A stretch of DNA of 64,000 nt from AG25 sp035518815. GTDB taxonomy: Bacteria > Gemmatimonadota > Gemmatimonadetes > Gemmatimonadales > GWC2-71-9. Below are positions 33,785 through 42,862 of the stretch, in pieces (the stretch's first letter is position 1; the number at the start of each line of letters is the position of its first letter). Made by a program: the position numbers and the translations under genes. Under the pieces are notes generated by a model. That model saw only the letters and a program-made list of their open reading frames with translations. It did no database searches and had not been told where the DNA came from. The DNA lies in NCBI GenBank assembly GCA_035518815.1, contig DATIXG010000114.1, positions 1 to 64,000 of the forward strand, read 5' to 3'.

Positions 33785-36222
33785 TGGAGCTGCGTAGGGT
33801 CCACCTCGTCAACTTCCGCCAACACGCCGACACCGATATCGAGTTCGGCCCGGGCATCACGGGGATCTTCGGACCGAACGGTGCCGGGAAGACGACAATC
33901 CTCGAGGCCATCGCCTGGGCGATCTACGGCGCCCAGGCCGCGCGCGGGGACAAGGACTCGATCCGGCGGCACGGGGCCCGGGGCAAGGCCGGGGTGGAAG
34001 TGGAGGTCGAATTCCGGCTGGGCGCGCACGAGTACCGCGTGACGCGCACGCTGTCCACCGCCGCGCTCGTGCTGGACGGCCAGGTGGTCGCCAACTCCCT
34101 CTCGGCCGTCACGGACAAGCTCGAGCGGGCGCTCGGCATGACCCACAGCGAGTTCTTCAATACGTACTTCACCGGACAGAAGCAGCTCGCGGTGATGGCC
34201 GCCCTCGGGAAGACCGAGCGCGCCGCGTTCCTGTCGCAGGTGCTCGGATACGAGCGCCTGCGCCTCGCGCAGGAAAGCGCGCGGGAAGTGCGCAATGCGC
34301 TGGCGGCCGAGCTGAAGGGTCTTGAAGCGGCGCTGCCCCATCCCGACACCCTGAAGCACGAACGACGACGCATGGAGGAGCGGCTCGCCACGGTCCGGCG
34401 CGCCGCGCAGACCGCGGAGAAGACCCGGCAGAGTGCGGCGGATGCGCTCGCGAAAGAGGAGCCGCGGTGGAACGCGTGGGTCGCCCGGCGGGAGCGCACG
34501 CTGTCGCTCGACGGGGAACGCCGCATGGCGCAGCAGGCGGTGGACGTCCGCCGCCAGGACTTTCAGCGCCTGGACAAGGAGCTCGCCGAAGCGTTGCAGG
34601 CCCGCGAGCAGGTAAAGCGCCTCGAAGCGGAGCTTGCGCCGATGGCGCGTCTCAAGCGCGACGCCGCCGAGCTCGAGCTGCTCCAGGGCGAAGAGGCGGC
34701 GCGGCGGGCCGATCAGGCGCAGCTCGACGAGCTGCGGCGCACCACACGCGGGCACGAGCAGCGGCTGGCGGAGCTGGCCGATGCGGACGCGGCGCTCACG
34801 CGGGCGGAGCATGAGGCGCGGTTCCTGGCGGATCGGCTGCAGGTGGCGGAGCAGGCCGCGGGGCAGGAGCGCGCCGCGTGGGCGCGGGAGAAGGAATACG
34901 CCACCACGCGGCGCACGGAGTTGTTGAAGCAGTACGACGAGGTGAAAGAACAGCGCGACCGGATCGGCGAGCTCGGTCCCGAGGGTGAGTGCCCGACCTG
35001 CCGCCGGCCGCTCGGATCCGAGCACGCCGCCGTCCTCGGCGTGCTCGATCGGCAGCTCCAGGCGATCGTGGAGGACGGCAAGTACTTTCGCCAGCGTCTG
35101 GAGCAGCTGGCGGAGGCACCGGCCGCGGTGGTCGCGGCTGAGCGTGCCCTGGATGCCCTCCGGGACGAAAGCCGCAAGTCGAGCGAACAGGCGGGACAGC
35201 TGCGTGCCGCCACGGAGGAGCGGGCCCGCGCGGTCGCCGAGCTCAAGGCCGCGGAGGAGCGCGCGGTGGCTCTGGAGCAGCAGCTCGACAAGCGCCGCGG
35301 CGGGTACGATGCGGCCCGCCACGACGCGGTGCGGGCCGACCTGCTGAAGCTCGAGCCGATCGCCCTGGAAGCGGCGGCGTACGAAGCGCGGGCGCAGCGG
35401 GCCGAGACGCTCGTGGGAGACGCGGAGAGCGCCGAGCAGGCGCTCTCGCTCGCGGAGCGGCGGGTGCGCGACCTCGCGGCGGCCGTGAAAGCCGAGGGAT
35501 TCTCGGAGCAGGAGTACCGCCTGGCCAAGGAGCGCTACGATCGAGCGCTCGGCGAGCTCCGCGAGGCCGAGCTGGCGCTCGTCGAGGCGCGGGGCGAGCT
35601 GACGCGCGCCGAGCACGATGTGCGGGATGCGGCGCGCCGCGAAGAAGAGCGGGCGGGGCAGGAGCGTCACATCGCCTCGCTCAAAACCCGCCACCGGCTG
35701 CACAACGAGCTGGATCGCGCCTTCTCCGATCTCCGCGCCGAGCTGAACGCGGCCATGCGACCCGAGATCGGCGAGCTGGCGTCGGGCTTCCTCGCCGACC
35801 TCACGGACGATCGCTATCACGAGCTCGAGCTGAACGAGGACTACGAGGTGACCATTCTCGAGAACGGCGTCCCGAAGCCCGTGATCTCGGGAGGCGAGGA
35901 GGACCTGGCCAACCTCGTGCTCCGGCTCGCGATCTCCCAAATGATCGCCGAGCGCGCCGGCCAGCCGCTGTCGCTGCTGGTGCTCGACGAGATCTTCGGC
36001 TCCCTGGACGAGGCCCGCCGCCAGCACGTCGTGGGGCTGCTGCGGAGACTGGCCGATCGCTTCCCGCAGGTTATCCTCATCACCCACGTCGAGCAGGTGC
36101 GCGAAGGTCTGGACCGGGTGATCCGGGTCGCCTACGACCCGGCCCGCGAAGGGGGAGGGGCGAGCGTGGTCCGGGATGAAACCGCAACGCTGGGAGCTGC
36201 CGATGCGGGCGTGGCAGCCTGA
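33784..36222 (+). CDS. sbcC: SbcC/Rad50-type ATPase
   Basis: 812 residues. Walker A GIFGPNGAGKTTILEAIAW near the N-terminus; a long heptad coiled coil (about 170-640) interrupted by the zinc-hook CPTC at residues 403-406; the C-terminal signature VISGGEEDLANLVLRLAIS and Walker B LLVLDEIFGSLDEAR. Shorter than E. coli SbcC (about 1050) and close to archaeal Rad50. It forms the ATP-driven clamp of the SbcCD complex that processes DNA ends. The D-loop GSLDEAR is intact. Confidence 0.92.
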   Translation: MELRRVHLVNFRQHADTDIEFGPGITGIFGPNGAGKTTILEAIAWAIYGAQAARGDKDSIRRHGARGKAGVEVEVEFRLGAHEYRVTRTLSTAALVLDGQVVANSLSAVTDKLERALGMTHSEFFNTYFTGQKQLAVMAALGKTERAAFLSQVLGYERLRLAQESAREVRNALAAELKGLEAALPHPDTLKHERRRMEERLATVRRAAQTAEKTRQSAADALAKEEPRWNAWVARRERTLSLDGERRMAQQAVDVRRQDFQRLDKELAEALQAREQVKRLEAELAPMARLKRDAAELELLQGEEAARRADQAQLDELRRTTRGHEQRLAELADADAALTRAEHEARFLADRLQVAEQAAGQERAAWAREKEYATTRRTELLKQYDEVKEQRDRIGELGPEGECPTCRRPLGSEHAAVLGVLDRQLQAIVEDGKYFRQRLEQLAEAPAAVVAAERALDALRDESRKSSEQAGQLRAATEERARAVAELKAAEERAVALEQQLDKRRGGYDAARHDAVRADLLKLEPIALEAAAYEARAQRAETLVGDAESAEQALSLAERRVRDLAAAVKAEGFSEQEYRLAKERYDRALGELREAELALVEARGELTRAEHDVRDAARREEERAGQERHIASLKTRHRLHNELDRAFSDLRAELNAAMRPEIGELASGFLADLTDDRYHELELNEDYEVTILENGVPKPVISGGEEDLANLVLRLAISQMIAERAGQPLSLLVLDEIFGSLDEARRQHVVGLLRRLADRFPQVILITHVEQVREGLDRVIRVAYDPAREGGGASVVRDETATLGAADAGVAA

Positions 36223-37177
36223 GCGCCAGCTGCACGGGCCGGAAACAGCCCGGGAGCGGGACATCGACGCGTTGAACCACGTGTTCGCTGACTCTTTCAC
36301 CGACCGCTACCGGCGTGACGGTCTGGTCGGCGTCCGGGTGCCGTACCTCAATCCCCTGGTCTGGCGCTACGCGCTTTCCGACGCGGGCGAGGGCGCGATG
36401 GTGTGGCGCGACGAGCGGGGCCGCATCGCCGCGTTCAACGTGGCCCACCGCTCCGGTTCCGAAGGATGGATGGGCCCCCTCGCCGTCCGTCCCGACCGGC
36501 AGGGGATGGGGCTGGGCAAGACGATCGTGCGGGCGGCGGTCGAGTGGCTGGTGGCTCAGGGTGTGACGACGCTCGGCCTCGAAACCATGCCCCGCACGGT
36601 GGAGAACATCGGGTTCTACGGCCGGCTCGGGTTCGCCCCGGGATACCTGACGGTGACGATGACCCGCGACGTCGGCGCGCGCGGACACCCCACGCCCGTG
36701 CTCCTGTCGCAACGGGCCGCCGCCGCTCGCGAGGCTGCCACGCGCGCGGCGCGGGATCTCGTCGCCAGCTTCGCACCGCAGCCGGCACCGGACTTCACAC
36801 GCGAGATCGCGCTCACCGCCGAGCTTGGCCTCGGGGACACCTCACTCGTCGAGGGCGCGAACGGCCTCGACGCGTTCGTCGTCTGGCACTCGACCCCGCT
36901 CGCCGAAGGGCGGCCGCCCGAGGAAGTCCGCGTCCTGAAGCTCGCGGCGCGCGACGAGCCGGCGTTCATGGCCGCCATCGCCGCCACGGAGGCCGCGTCC
37001 GCCCGGGCGGGGATCCGGCGCGTGGCCGTGCGCTGCCAGACGTGCCATGAGAGCGTGTTCCGACAGCTGATCGAGCGGGGCTACCGGGTTCGTTGGACGG
37101 ACCTGCGAATGACCTACGAGGGGTATCCGGAGCTCCGGCCGGGGGCGGGCGTGGTGTTCTCGAATTGGGAGATCTGA
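36203..37177 (+). CDS. GNAT-family acetyltransferase with a C-terminal half of unknown fold
   Basis: 324 residues from the ATG at 36203 (MRAWQPERQ); another ATG at 36176 adds nine residues. It overlaps sbcC by at least 20 bases. The N-terminal 150 residues hold a GNAT domain with the acetyl-CoA loop LAVRPDRQGMGLGKTIVRA and the later NIGFYGRLGF. The C-terminal half (FTREIALTAELGLGDTSLV, then GIRRVAVRCQTCHESVFRQL) resembles a second, degenerate GNAT. Substrate unknown. Confidence 0.8.
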   Translation: MRAWQPERQLHGPETARERDIDALNHVFADSFTDRYRRDGLVGVRVPYLNPLVWRYALSDAGEGAMVWRDERGRIAAFNVAHRSGSEGWMGPLAVRPDRQGMGLGKTIVRAAVEWLVAQGVTTLGLETMPRTVENIGFYGRLGFAPGYLTVTMTRDVGARGHPTPVLLSQRAAAAREAATRAARDLVASFAPQPAPDFTREIALTAELGLGDTSLVEGANGLDAFVVWHSTPLAEGRPPEEVRVLKLAARDEPAFMAAIAATEAASARAGIRRVAVRCQTCHESVFRQLIERGYRVRWTDLRMTYEGYPELRPGAGVVFSNWEI

Positions 37178-37182
37178 GATGC

Positions 37183-37232
37183 AAGTGTCAGAACACCTCA
37201 CACCTCGCACCTGACACCTAGCACCTCACCCC
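37183..37232. repeat. Heptamer array between the GNAT and transporter genes
   Basis: Five pyrimidine-biased heptamers at 37193-37227: ACACCTC, ACACCTC, GCACCTG, ACACCTA, GCACCTC, then ACCCC. AAGTGTCAG upstream (37183-37191) pairs with CTGACACCT inside the array, giving a partial hairpin. It fills most of the 64-base gap and abuts the transporter leader. Confidence 0.65.
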
Positions 37233-37241
37233 TTTCGATTC

Positions 37242-38471
37242 ATGTCCCCCGGCCTCCTCATCTTCATCGCCACCTATCTGCTCATCGCCGTCCAGCGGCT
37301 CCCGTTCGTCCATCTCAACCGGCCCGCGGCGAGCCTGGTGGGCGCGGTGGCGATGGTCGTATTCGGCGTGCTGCCCCTCGCCGATGCGTACGCCGCGATC
37401 GATTTCGACGTGCTCGTGTTCCTGCTCGGCCTGATGCTCATCGTCGGCTATCTCGAGGTCGGGAAGTTCTTCGAATGGGCGGCCGAGTGGGTGTTGCGGC
37501 GGGCGTTGACCCCGCCGCGCCTGCTGCTCGGGGTTGTGGTCGGCGGCGGCGTGCTGTCGGCGCTGTTCGTGAACGATACAGTGTGCCTCGTGGTCACGCC
37601 CGTGCTGCTCGCCGCGCTCGGGCCGCTGCGCGTGCGCCCGCATCCTTATCTGATCGGGCTCGCGATGGGCGCGAACGTCGGCTCCGTGATGTCGGTGACC
37701 GGCAATCCGCAGAACATGCTGGTGGGGATCTGGAGCGGGACGACCTTCGGCAGCTTCCTCGCCCACATGCTCCCGGTGGGCGTGGGTGGGCTCGCGATCG
37801 CGTACGGGCTGCTGCGATGGGCGTATGCCGCCGAGCTACGGGAGCCGTTTCGCGAGCCGCTCGCGCGGGTGCCCGTTGCGCTCGATCGTCCTCTCGTCGT
37901 GAAGGGGTTGCTCTTGTTCGGCGCCGCCGTGATCGGATGGCTCGCCGGGGGCTCGCTCCCGCTCGTGGCGATCGCGGCCGGCGCGGCGATGGTGATGGTC
38001 GCCCAGCGCGACCCCGCGTACGCGATCGACCGCGTGGAGTGGTCGATGCTGCTCTTCTTCGCCTCGCTCTTCGTCGTCATGCGGGGCTTCGAGCGGACGG
38101 GCGCGGTCGCCTGGATCGACACGCAGGCCCTGGCCTTGATCGGGCACGGCTCGTCCTGGCGCGCGGCGGCCGCCGCTAGCGGCGCGATGGTCGCGCTGTC
38201 GAACCTCATCTCCAACGTCCCCGCGGTCATCCTGTGGCGCAACACGGTGCCCACCCTGCCGCACCCGGACGTCGCCTGGCGCATCGTGGCGATGAGCTCG
38301 ACGTTCGCGGGTAACCTCCTGTTGATCGGCTCCATGGCGAACCTGATCGTGGCAGAGCGGGCGGAGCAACGTGGTGTGCGGATTGGGTTTGGGGAGTATG
38401 CCCGGATCGGCATCCCGGTGACGCTCGTCACAATCGCCTGGGGCATCTGTGTGATCGTGATCACACCCTGA
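37242..38471 (+). CDS. SLC13/ArsB-type anion transporter
   Basis: 409 residues with about 11-12 membrane helices. The ion-transporter family pattern is clear: VLVFLLGLMLIVGYLEVGKF, the first half-site LSALFVNDTVCLVVTPVLL, then MGANVGSVMSVTGNPQNML, and the second half-site ALSNLISNVPAVIL with SSTFAGNLLLIGSMANLIV. Members export arsenite or import di-/tricarboxylates or sulfate; the sequence does not decide. The start ATG has no strong Shine-Dalgarno. Confidence 0.85.
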   Translation: MSPGLLIFIATYLLIAVQRLPFVHLNRPAASLVGAVAMVVFGVLPLADAYAAIDFDVLVFLLGLMLIVGYLEVGKFFEWAAEWVLRRALTPPRLLLGVVVGGGVLSALFVNDTVCLVVTPVLLAALGPLRVRPHPYLIGLAMGANVGSVMSVTGNPQNMLVGIWSGTTFGSFLAHMLPVGVGGLAIAYGLLRWAYAAELREPFREPLARVPVALDRPLVVKGLLLFGAAVIGWLAGGSLPLVAIAAGAAMVMVAQRDPAYAIDRVEWSMLLFFASLFVVMRGFERTGAVAWIDTQALALIGHGSSWRAAAAASGAMVALSNLISNVPAVILWRNTVPTLPHPDVAWRIVAMSSTFAGNLLLIGSMANLIVAERAEQRGVRIGFGEYARIGIPVTLVTIAWGICVIVITP

Positions 38472-38540
38472 ATCTGGCCTCGTTCATATCCTTCGCCGCG
38501 CCCGTTGGCCGACCTATCGCGATACGGAGGAGTGCTTCAA

Positions 38541-39065
38541 ATGAACAGGATCTTGTCGAGCGTCGTTGCGCTGGGCGTGATGGTCGCAACGGCCGCGAGC
38601 GCGCAGCACGTGCGTGTGAGCCTCGGCGCTGGCGGCGTCGTTCCGACCGGCGATTACTCCACGATTGATAACGCTGGTTGGCACGCCCTGGGCGCCCTCG
38701 AAGTCAGTCTGCCGCGGTCGCCGCTGTCGGTTCGTGGCGACCTGATGTACGGCCAGACCGGCCATGACGCATCGTCCATCATCACGGGCAGCACGAAGCT
38801 GACGGGCGGCACGGCGGACCTCGTGTATCACATCGGCGCCCCCGCGGTGCCGGTGCGCCTGTATCTCCTGGCTGGCGTCGGCTACTACAACGTCGACATC
38901 AGCGGCAGCAAAGAGGGCAAGGTTGCCTTTGGCGGTGGCACCGGCGTCTCGATCGGCATGGGCCCGGCGCATCTGTTCGCCGAGGGCCGCTGGATGAGCA
39001 TCCAGACGAGCGGGAGCGCGATGACGTTCCTGCCGGTGACCCTGGGGATGACCTTCGGGATGTAA
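38541..39065 (+). CDS. Outer-membrane beta-barrel protein
   Basis: 174 residues from the ATG at 38541, with a CGGAGGAG Shine-Dalgarno. A signal peptide ends at about ASAQ (residue 22). The remainder is a series of amphipathic strands (VRVSLGAGGVVPTGDY, then LSVRGDLMYGQTGHD, PVRLYLLAGVGYYNVDI) ending GMTFGM, the terminal aromatic pattern of an eight-stranded barrel. Similar to OmpA-like/OmpW-like small porins; function unknown. Confidence 0.75.
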   Translation: MNRILSSVVALGVMVATAASAQHVRVSLGAGGVVPTGDYSTIDNAGWHALGALEVSLPRSPLSVRGDLMYGQTGHDASSIITGSTKLTGGTADLVYHIGAPAVPVRLYLLAGVGYYNVDISGSKEGKVAFGGGTGVSIGMGPAHLFAEGRWMSIQTSGSAMTFLPVTLGMTFGM

Positions 39066-39133
39066 GTATCAGGCGGTCAGTTGCTGCGAGCGGGGCCCGG
39101 TGGATGGTCACATCGGTGCCCCGTTTTCTTTGC

Positions 39134-41161
39134 CTACCACACCGCCGGCCCCAACGAATCCGGTCGCGCCATCGCATCTCCCGCGTGGCAGCTGAAGGCG
39201 CGCGCGAACTCGGGACTGAACGATACCGAGCCGTTCACGCGCCACTGCGGCGGGGAATGCGGGTTGGTCAGCGTCCGCACCTTCAGCGTCTCGGGCCGCA
39301 TGAGGCTCCGCCACCCCTGCGCGAATCCCAGGAAGAACCGCTGCTCGGGCGTGAAGCCATCGATGGCGGGCGGGCGCGGTTTCCCGGCGAGCGAGCGCTG
39401 GAACGCGTCGTAGGCGATCTCGAGCCCGCCCAAGTCCGCGAGGTTCTCTCCCAGGGTGAGCTCGCCGTTCACGTGGAAGGTGTCCACCGCCACGTAGCCG
39501 TTGTACTGCGCCACGACGCTCCTGGCGCGCGCCGTGAACCGGCTCGCGTCTTCCGGCGTCCACCAGTCTCTCAGGTTGCCCGCCGCGTCGTACTGGCGTC
39601 CTTCATCGTCGAAGCCGTGCGTCAGCTCGTGTCCGATCACCGCGCCGATGCCGCCGTAGTTGACCGCGTCGTCCACGCTCGGATCGAAGTACGGCGGGGC
39701 GAGAATCCCCGCAGGGAAGGTGATCTCATTCGTGGTCGGGCTGTAGTAGGCGTTCACGGTGGGCGGGGTCATTTGCCACTCGCCGCGGTCCGCCGGCTTG
39801 CCGATCTTCGCCAGCTCGCGCTGCTGCTCGAAGGCGCGCGCCGCGAGCAGGTTCGTCGCGTAGGGCGCCGTGGCGTTCACGGTGAGCGCGCTGTAGTCCC
39901 GCCACGTGTCGGGATAGCCGATCTTCTTGAGCACGGCGGAGAGTTTCGTGAGCGCCTGGGCCTTGGTGGAGTCGCTCATCCAGGCCAGGTGCTTGATGCG
40001 CTCGGCGAAGGCGGCCTGGAGGTTGTTCACGATCTCGAGCACCCGCGCCTTGGACGCCGGCGGAAACTCCCGCTCGACGTACGCCTTGCCGAGGGCCTCG
40101 CCCAACGCGTCGTCGCTCGCCGCCGCGCAGCGCTTCCAGCGCGGCATGGGGGCCTTGGCGCCGCGCAGGCGGGAGTCGAACGCGAAGGACTCCGCGAAGA
40201 AGGCGGCGGACAGGCTCGGCGCTGCCTGGCGGACGAGGTGCCAGCGGAGGTAGGCGCGCCAATCCGCCAGCGGCGCCTGCGCCACGCGGTCGTTCACCTG
40301 GCGCAGGAACGCCGGCTGCGAGACATCGAGCTGCGCGGTGTCGCTCTTCAGCGCCGGCACGCCGAGCTCGTCGAAGTAGCGCGGCCAGTCGATCGCCGGC
40401 GCGAGCGCACGCAGCTCGCGCAGGGTCATGCGGTGATAGACGGCCTGCGGATCGCGCTGCGCCACCCGGGTCATCGAGGAGTCGGCGAGCGCGGTTTCCA
40501 ATCGCAGCACGGCCTCGGCGTCGCTCCGGGCGTCGGTCGGGGCGGCGCCGAGCAGCATGAACGTGCGCGCGATATGCACGACGTACTCCCGCCGCAATGA
40601 GTCCGACCCCGGATCGGTCTTCCGGTAGTAGTCGCGATCGGGCAGGCCCAGCCCGGCCTGGTACAGCTGCGCGATCACGCGCGAGCTTTGCTTCGGGTCG
40701 ATCTCGGCCACGACGTGGAACAGCGCCGGTATCTCGAGCCGGTGCAACCGCGCGATCGCGGTCGTGATCTCGGCGCGGGTTTTGAGGATGGCGATGCGCT
40801 GCACCTCGCCCGTGATGGGCGAGGCCCCCGCCCGCTCCACCCGGACGGAGTCCATGCAGCTCGCGTAGAACACACCGAGCTTGCGGGTCGTCGGGTCGCG
40901 GGCCGTGTCCGCTCCGGCGGCAGCGCCGTCGAGCACGCGGCGCAGCGCCTCGAGGTTGCGATCGATCAGCTCGCGCGAGGCCCCCGCGCTGGTGTACGCC
41001 GCGGGGATGGTTGCCGTCTTGAGCCAAGCCCCGTTGGCGTAGGTGAAGAAGTCGCGGCAGGGCGCGCACGTGGTGTCGATGTAGGCGCGGTTGACGCCGC
41101 TCTGCGCGGACGCGACGGCCGGCAGAGTGGCCAGCGCGAGCGCCGTGAGGAGCCGCTTCAC
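39134..41161 (-). CDS. M13-family metallopeptidase (neprilysin-like)
   Basis: 675 residues from the GTG at 41159-41161, which overlaps the stop of the small gene upstream (GTGA). A signal peptide ends after ASAQ (about 21), then CAPCRDFFTYANGAWLKTA. The zinc site is VIGHELTHGFDDEG with the third ligand glutamate in GENLADLGG; NAYYSPTTNEITFPAGIL is the preceding conserved block. The C-terminal VRTLTNPHSPPQWRVNGSVS and CHAGDAM complete the family. It cleaves peptides outside the cell or in the periplasm. Confidence 0.92.
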   Translation of the reverse strand: MKRLLTALALATLPAVASAQSGVNRAYIDTTCAPCRDFFTYANGAWLKTATIPAAYTSAGASRELIDRNLEALRRVLDGAAAGADTARDPTTRKLGVFYASCMDSVRVERAGASPITGEVQRIAILKTRAEITTAIARLHRLEIPALFHVVAEIDPKQSSRVIAQLYQAGLGLPDRDYYRKTDPGSDSLRREYVVHIARTFMLLGAAPTDARSDAEAVLRLETALADSSMTRVAQRDPQAVYHRMTLRELRALAPAIDWPRYFDELGVPALKSDTAQLDVSQPAFLRQVNDRVAQAPLADWRAYLRWHLVRQAAPSLSAAFFAESFAFDSRLRGAKAPMPRWKRCAAASDDALGEALGKAYVEREFPPASKARVLEIVNNLQAAFAERIKHLAWMSDSTKAQALTKLSAVLKKIGYPDTWRDYSALTVNATAPYATNLLAARAFEQQRELAKIGKPADRGEWQMTPPTVNAYYSPTTNEITFPAGILAPPYFDPSVDDAVNYGGIGAVIGHELTHGFDDEGRQYDAAGNLRDWWTPEDASRFTARARSVVAQYNGYVAVDTFHVNGELTLGENLADLGGLEIAYDAFQRSLAGKPRPPAIDGFTPEQRFFLGFAQGWRSLMRPETLKVRTLTNPHSPPQWRVNGSVSFSPEFARAFSCHAGDAMARPDSLGPAVW

Positions 41162-41319
41162 GACAGGAAGCGCGGGGCGCCCGCGAGCACGCGGCGCGCC
41201 GCCAGCAGCACCGCCGCCGCCCACAAGACGTGCACCGGCGCGCTCCCATTGTGGGCGACGAACACGAGCAGCACCCAGACGAGGGCACATGCAAGACTGC
41301 CAAGCAGCGAAAGGTTCAT
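41158..41319 (-). CDS. 53-residue small membrane protein coupled to the M13 peptidase
   Basis: ATG at 41317-41319; the product has two hydrophobic segments (about 4-21 and 30-44, with VAHNGSAPVH between) and a basic C-terminus. Its TGA overlaps the GTG of the M13 gene as GTGA, so it is probably translated and feeds ribosomes into the peptidase gene. No family recognised. Confidence 0.5.
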   Translation of the reverse strand: MNLSLLGSLACALVWVLLVFVAHNGSAPVHVLWAAAVLLAARRVLAGAPRFLS

Positions 41320-41540
41320 GGACACGGTCCTATTGTGACGAACTGCCTTGACGCCCGGCGGACACCGTGTATCGTACCACGCTCAGGGGCGGAGAGCTCA
41401 ATTATTGAGCCAACAGCTCGATCGAGGTTCCAGATACTGTAACCAATGTCATGCCCCCGCGTGGGGAAGGCAGACGCTACGGTGAGGGACCAGACATTAC
41501 TTTCGGGCTTCAATAATCCTCTTCGTTCCTGGATGTCCGG

Positions 41541-41571
41541 TCGGCCGGGTCCCCTACGGGTTCCCGGCCGA
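41541..41571 (-). terminator. Hairpin downstream of the Na/Ca-exchanger-like gene
   Basis: Nine-base arms TCGGCCGGG (41541-41549) and CCCGGCCGA (41563-41571), 13-base loop, 37 bases beyond the stop of the minus-strand exchanger gene. There is no U-tract on the minus strand. The rest of 41320-41607 shows no gene. Confidence 0.4.
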
Positions 41572-41607
41572 TCGTGTTTCAGGCGGGGCGGGGGGCTCGC
41601 GCGGGGC

Positions 41608-42822
41608 TCAGCGATCCCGGTTGCCCAGCTGTCTCGCGAGCAGCACCAGGTACACCTGGTCCCGGAAGTGCTTCGGCGCGAGCAGCGCGCGCCCGCGTAC
41701 CACGAACCCCACGATCAGGATGGCCATCCACAGCCCGTAGGCGACGGCCACTTCCTCGCGCAGGTTCGGCCGCAGGAACTGGGCGAGCCACAGCACGAAG
41801 ATGATGGTCGCGTCGAGCCAGTCGAACTCCATGTTCGCGAGCAGCATCACGCCCACCGCCGTCTGCAGCAGCGTCAGCAGGATCTCGAGCCGCTGCGCGT
41901 CGTCGAAGTGGAAGTCCATCCACACGCCGTGGTGGTGCAGGCCCGAGTAGCCGTAGACGAGCGGAATCATCGCCGCGAGCACGGTCCACTGGTTGATGTT
42001 GCTCGACACCATGTTCATCAGGGCGACCGGGGCGCGGCCCGCCCGGCGCGCCCAGTAGAATGCCGACACTTTTTCGGGGAACTCGGACAGGAACGGCGCC
42101 ACCCATTGCACGAGCACGAATTGGCTCACGCCGAAGGTGGCCGCGAGGGCGAGCATGGACTGGAGGAACGGCTGCGCGGTCACGGCCAGGAGCAGGCCGC
42201 CGACCAGGAACATCCCCCAGATCGCCGCCGGGCGGCGCCAGCCGGGCTGGCGGTAGGCCCAGCGGGCGGCGGGCGGCGCGTCCTGCAGCTGCTCCGGGGC
42301 ATGCGCGGGGCTGTGCAACAGCACCCACAGGTACGCGACATACAGCACGAGCAGCACCACCGCGTCGATCCACGTGAAGCTGTTCTTGAGGAGCACCACC
42401 CCGAAGTAGACGAGCGGCGGCACGAGCCCCACGATCTCGACCGAGTGCTCGGGCTCGAGATGAATCGCGGGCAGGTGGCCCGCCCGGGTCCGCTTCCCGC
42501 TGAACGCGAACACGAAATAGATCATCGGCCAGCCGAGGCCGAGCAGCAGCCGGATCGCGCCGGTGAGGTTCGCGATCGCGAGGTGCGCAAACTCCGGCTC
42601 GCGTCCGGCGTCCCAGGCGATCACCGCTTCGACCGCGAACTCGGGAAGGGTCTGGAGCCACGCCAGCACGGCGAGGGCCAGGCCCTGGGAAATGAGGAAC
42701 TGCGCCGCTTCCGCGCCCCACGTCACGAGGAAGGCAGACGCGAGGAGGCTCGGGAAGGTCCAGAAGGCGGAGAGCGTGGAGCCTCCCGCCGCCCACAGGG
42801 AAGCGAGTACCTTTAGGCGCAC
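41608..42822 (-). CDS. Sodium/calcium exchanger-type membrane protein
   Basis: 404 residues from the GTG at 42820-42822; no ATG is near. Ten or more membrane helices. The two alpha repeats of the CaCA superfamily are recognisable: QTLPEFAVEAVIA with ANLTGAIRLLLGLGWP, and APFLSEFPEKVSAF with MVSSNINQWTVL. The acidic residues in LPE and FPEK are the cation-site candidates. It probably exchanges Ca2+ (or another cation) for Na+ or H+. It is divergent from the PTPS gene with a 40-base gap. Confidence 0.8.
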   Translation of the reverse strand: MRLKVLASLWAAGGSTLSAFWTFPSLLASAFLVTWGAEAAQFLISQGLALAVLAWLQTLPEFAVEAVIAWDAGREPEFAHLAIANLTGAIRLLLGLGWPMIYFVFAFSGKRTRAGHLPAIHLEPEHSVEIVGLVPPLVYFGVVLLKNSFTWIDAVVLLVLYVAYLWVLLHSPAHAPEQLQDAPPAARWAYRQPGWRRPAAIWGMFLVGGLLLAVTAQPFLQSMLALAATFGVSQFVLVQWVAPFLSEFPEKVSAFYWARRAGRAPVALMNMVSSNINQWTVLAAMIPLVYGYSGLHHHGVWMDFHFDDAQRLEILLTLLQTAVGVMLLANMEFDWLDATIIFVLWLAQFLRPNLREEVAVAYGLWMAILIVGFVVRGRALLAPKHFRDQVYLVLLARQLGNRDR

Positions 42823-42862
42823 GTGCGGCCAAGATAGTTCTGCCTCGGAGGCCCAACAAGTT

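Noticed and set aside
33592..36300. A 902-codon minus-strand ORF opposite sbcC
   Set aside because: It mirrors the coiled-coil gene on the other strand and shows no domain; the plus-strand SbcC has all expected motifs.
41446..41530. Possible tRNA-Leu-like stretch (GGCAGACGC-type D-arm)
   Set aside because: The acceptor stem does not pair and no T-arm (GGTTCRANNCC) is present at the right distance.
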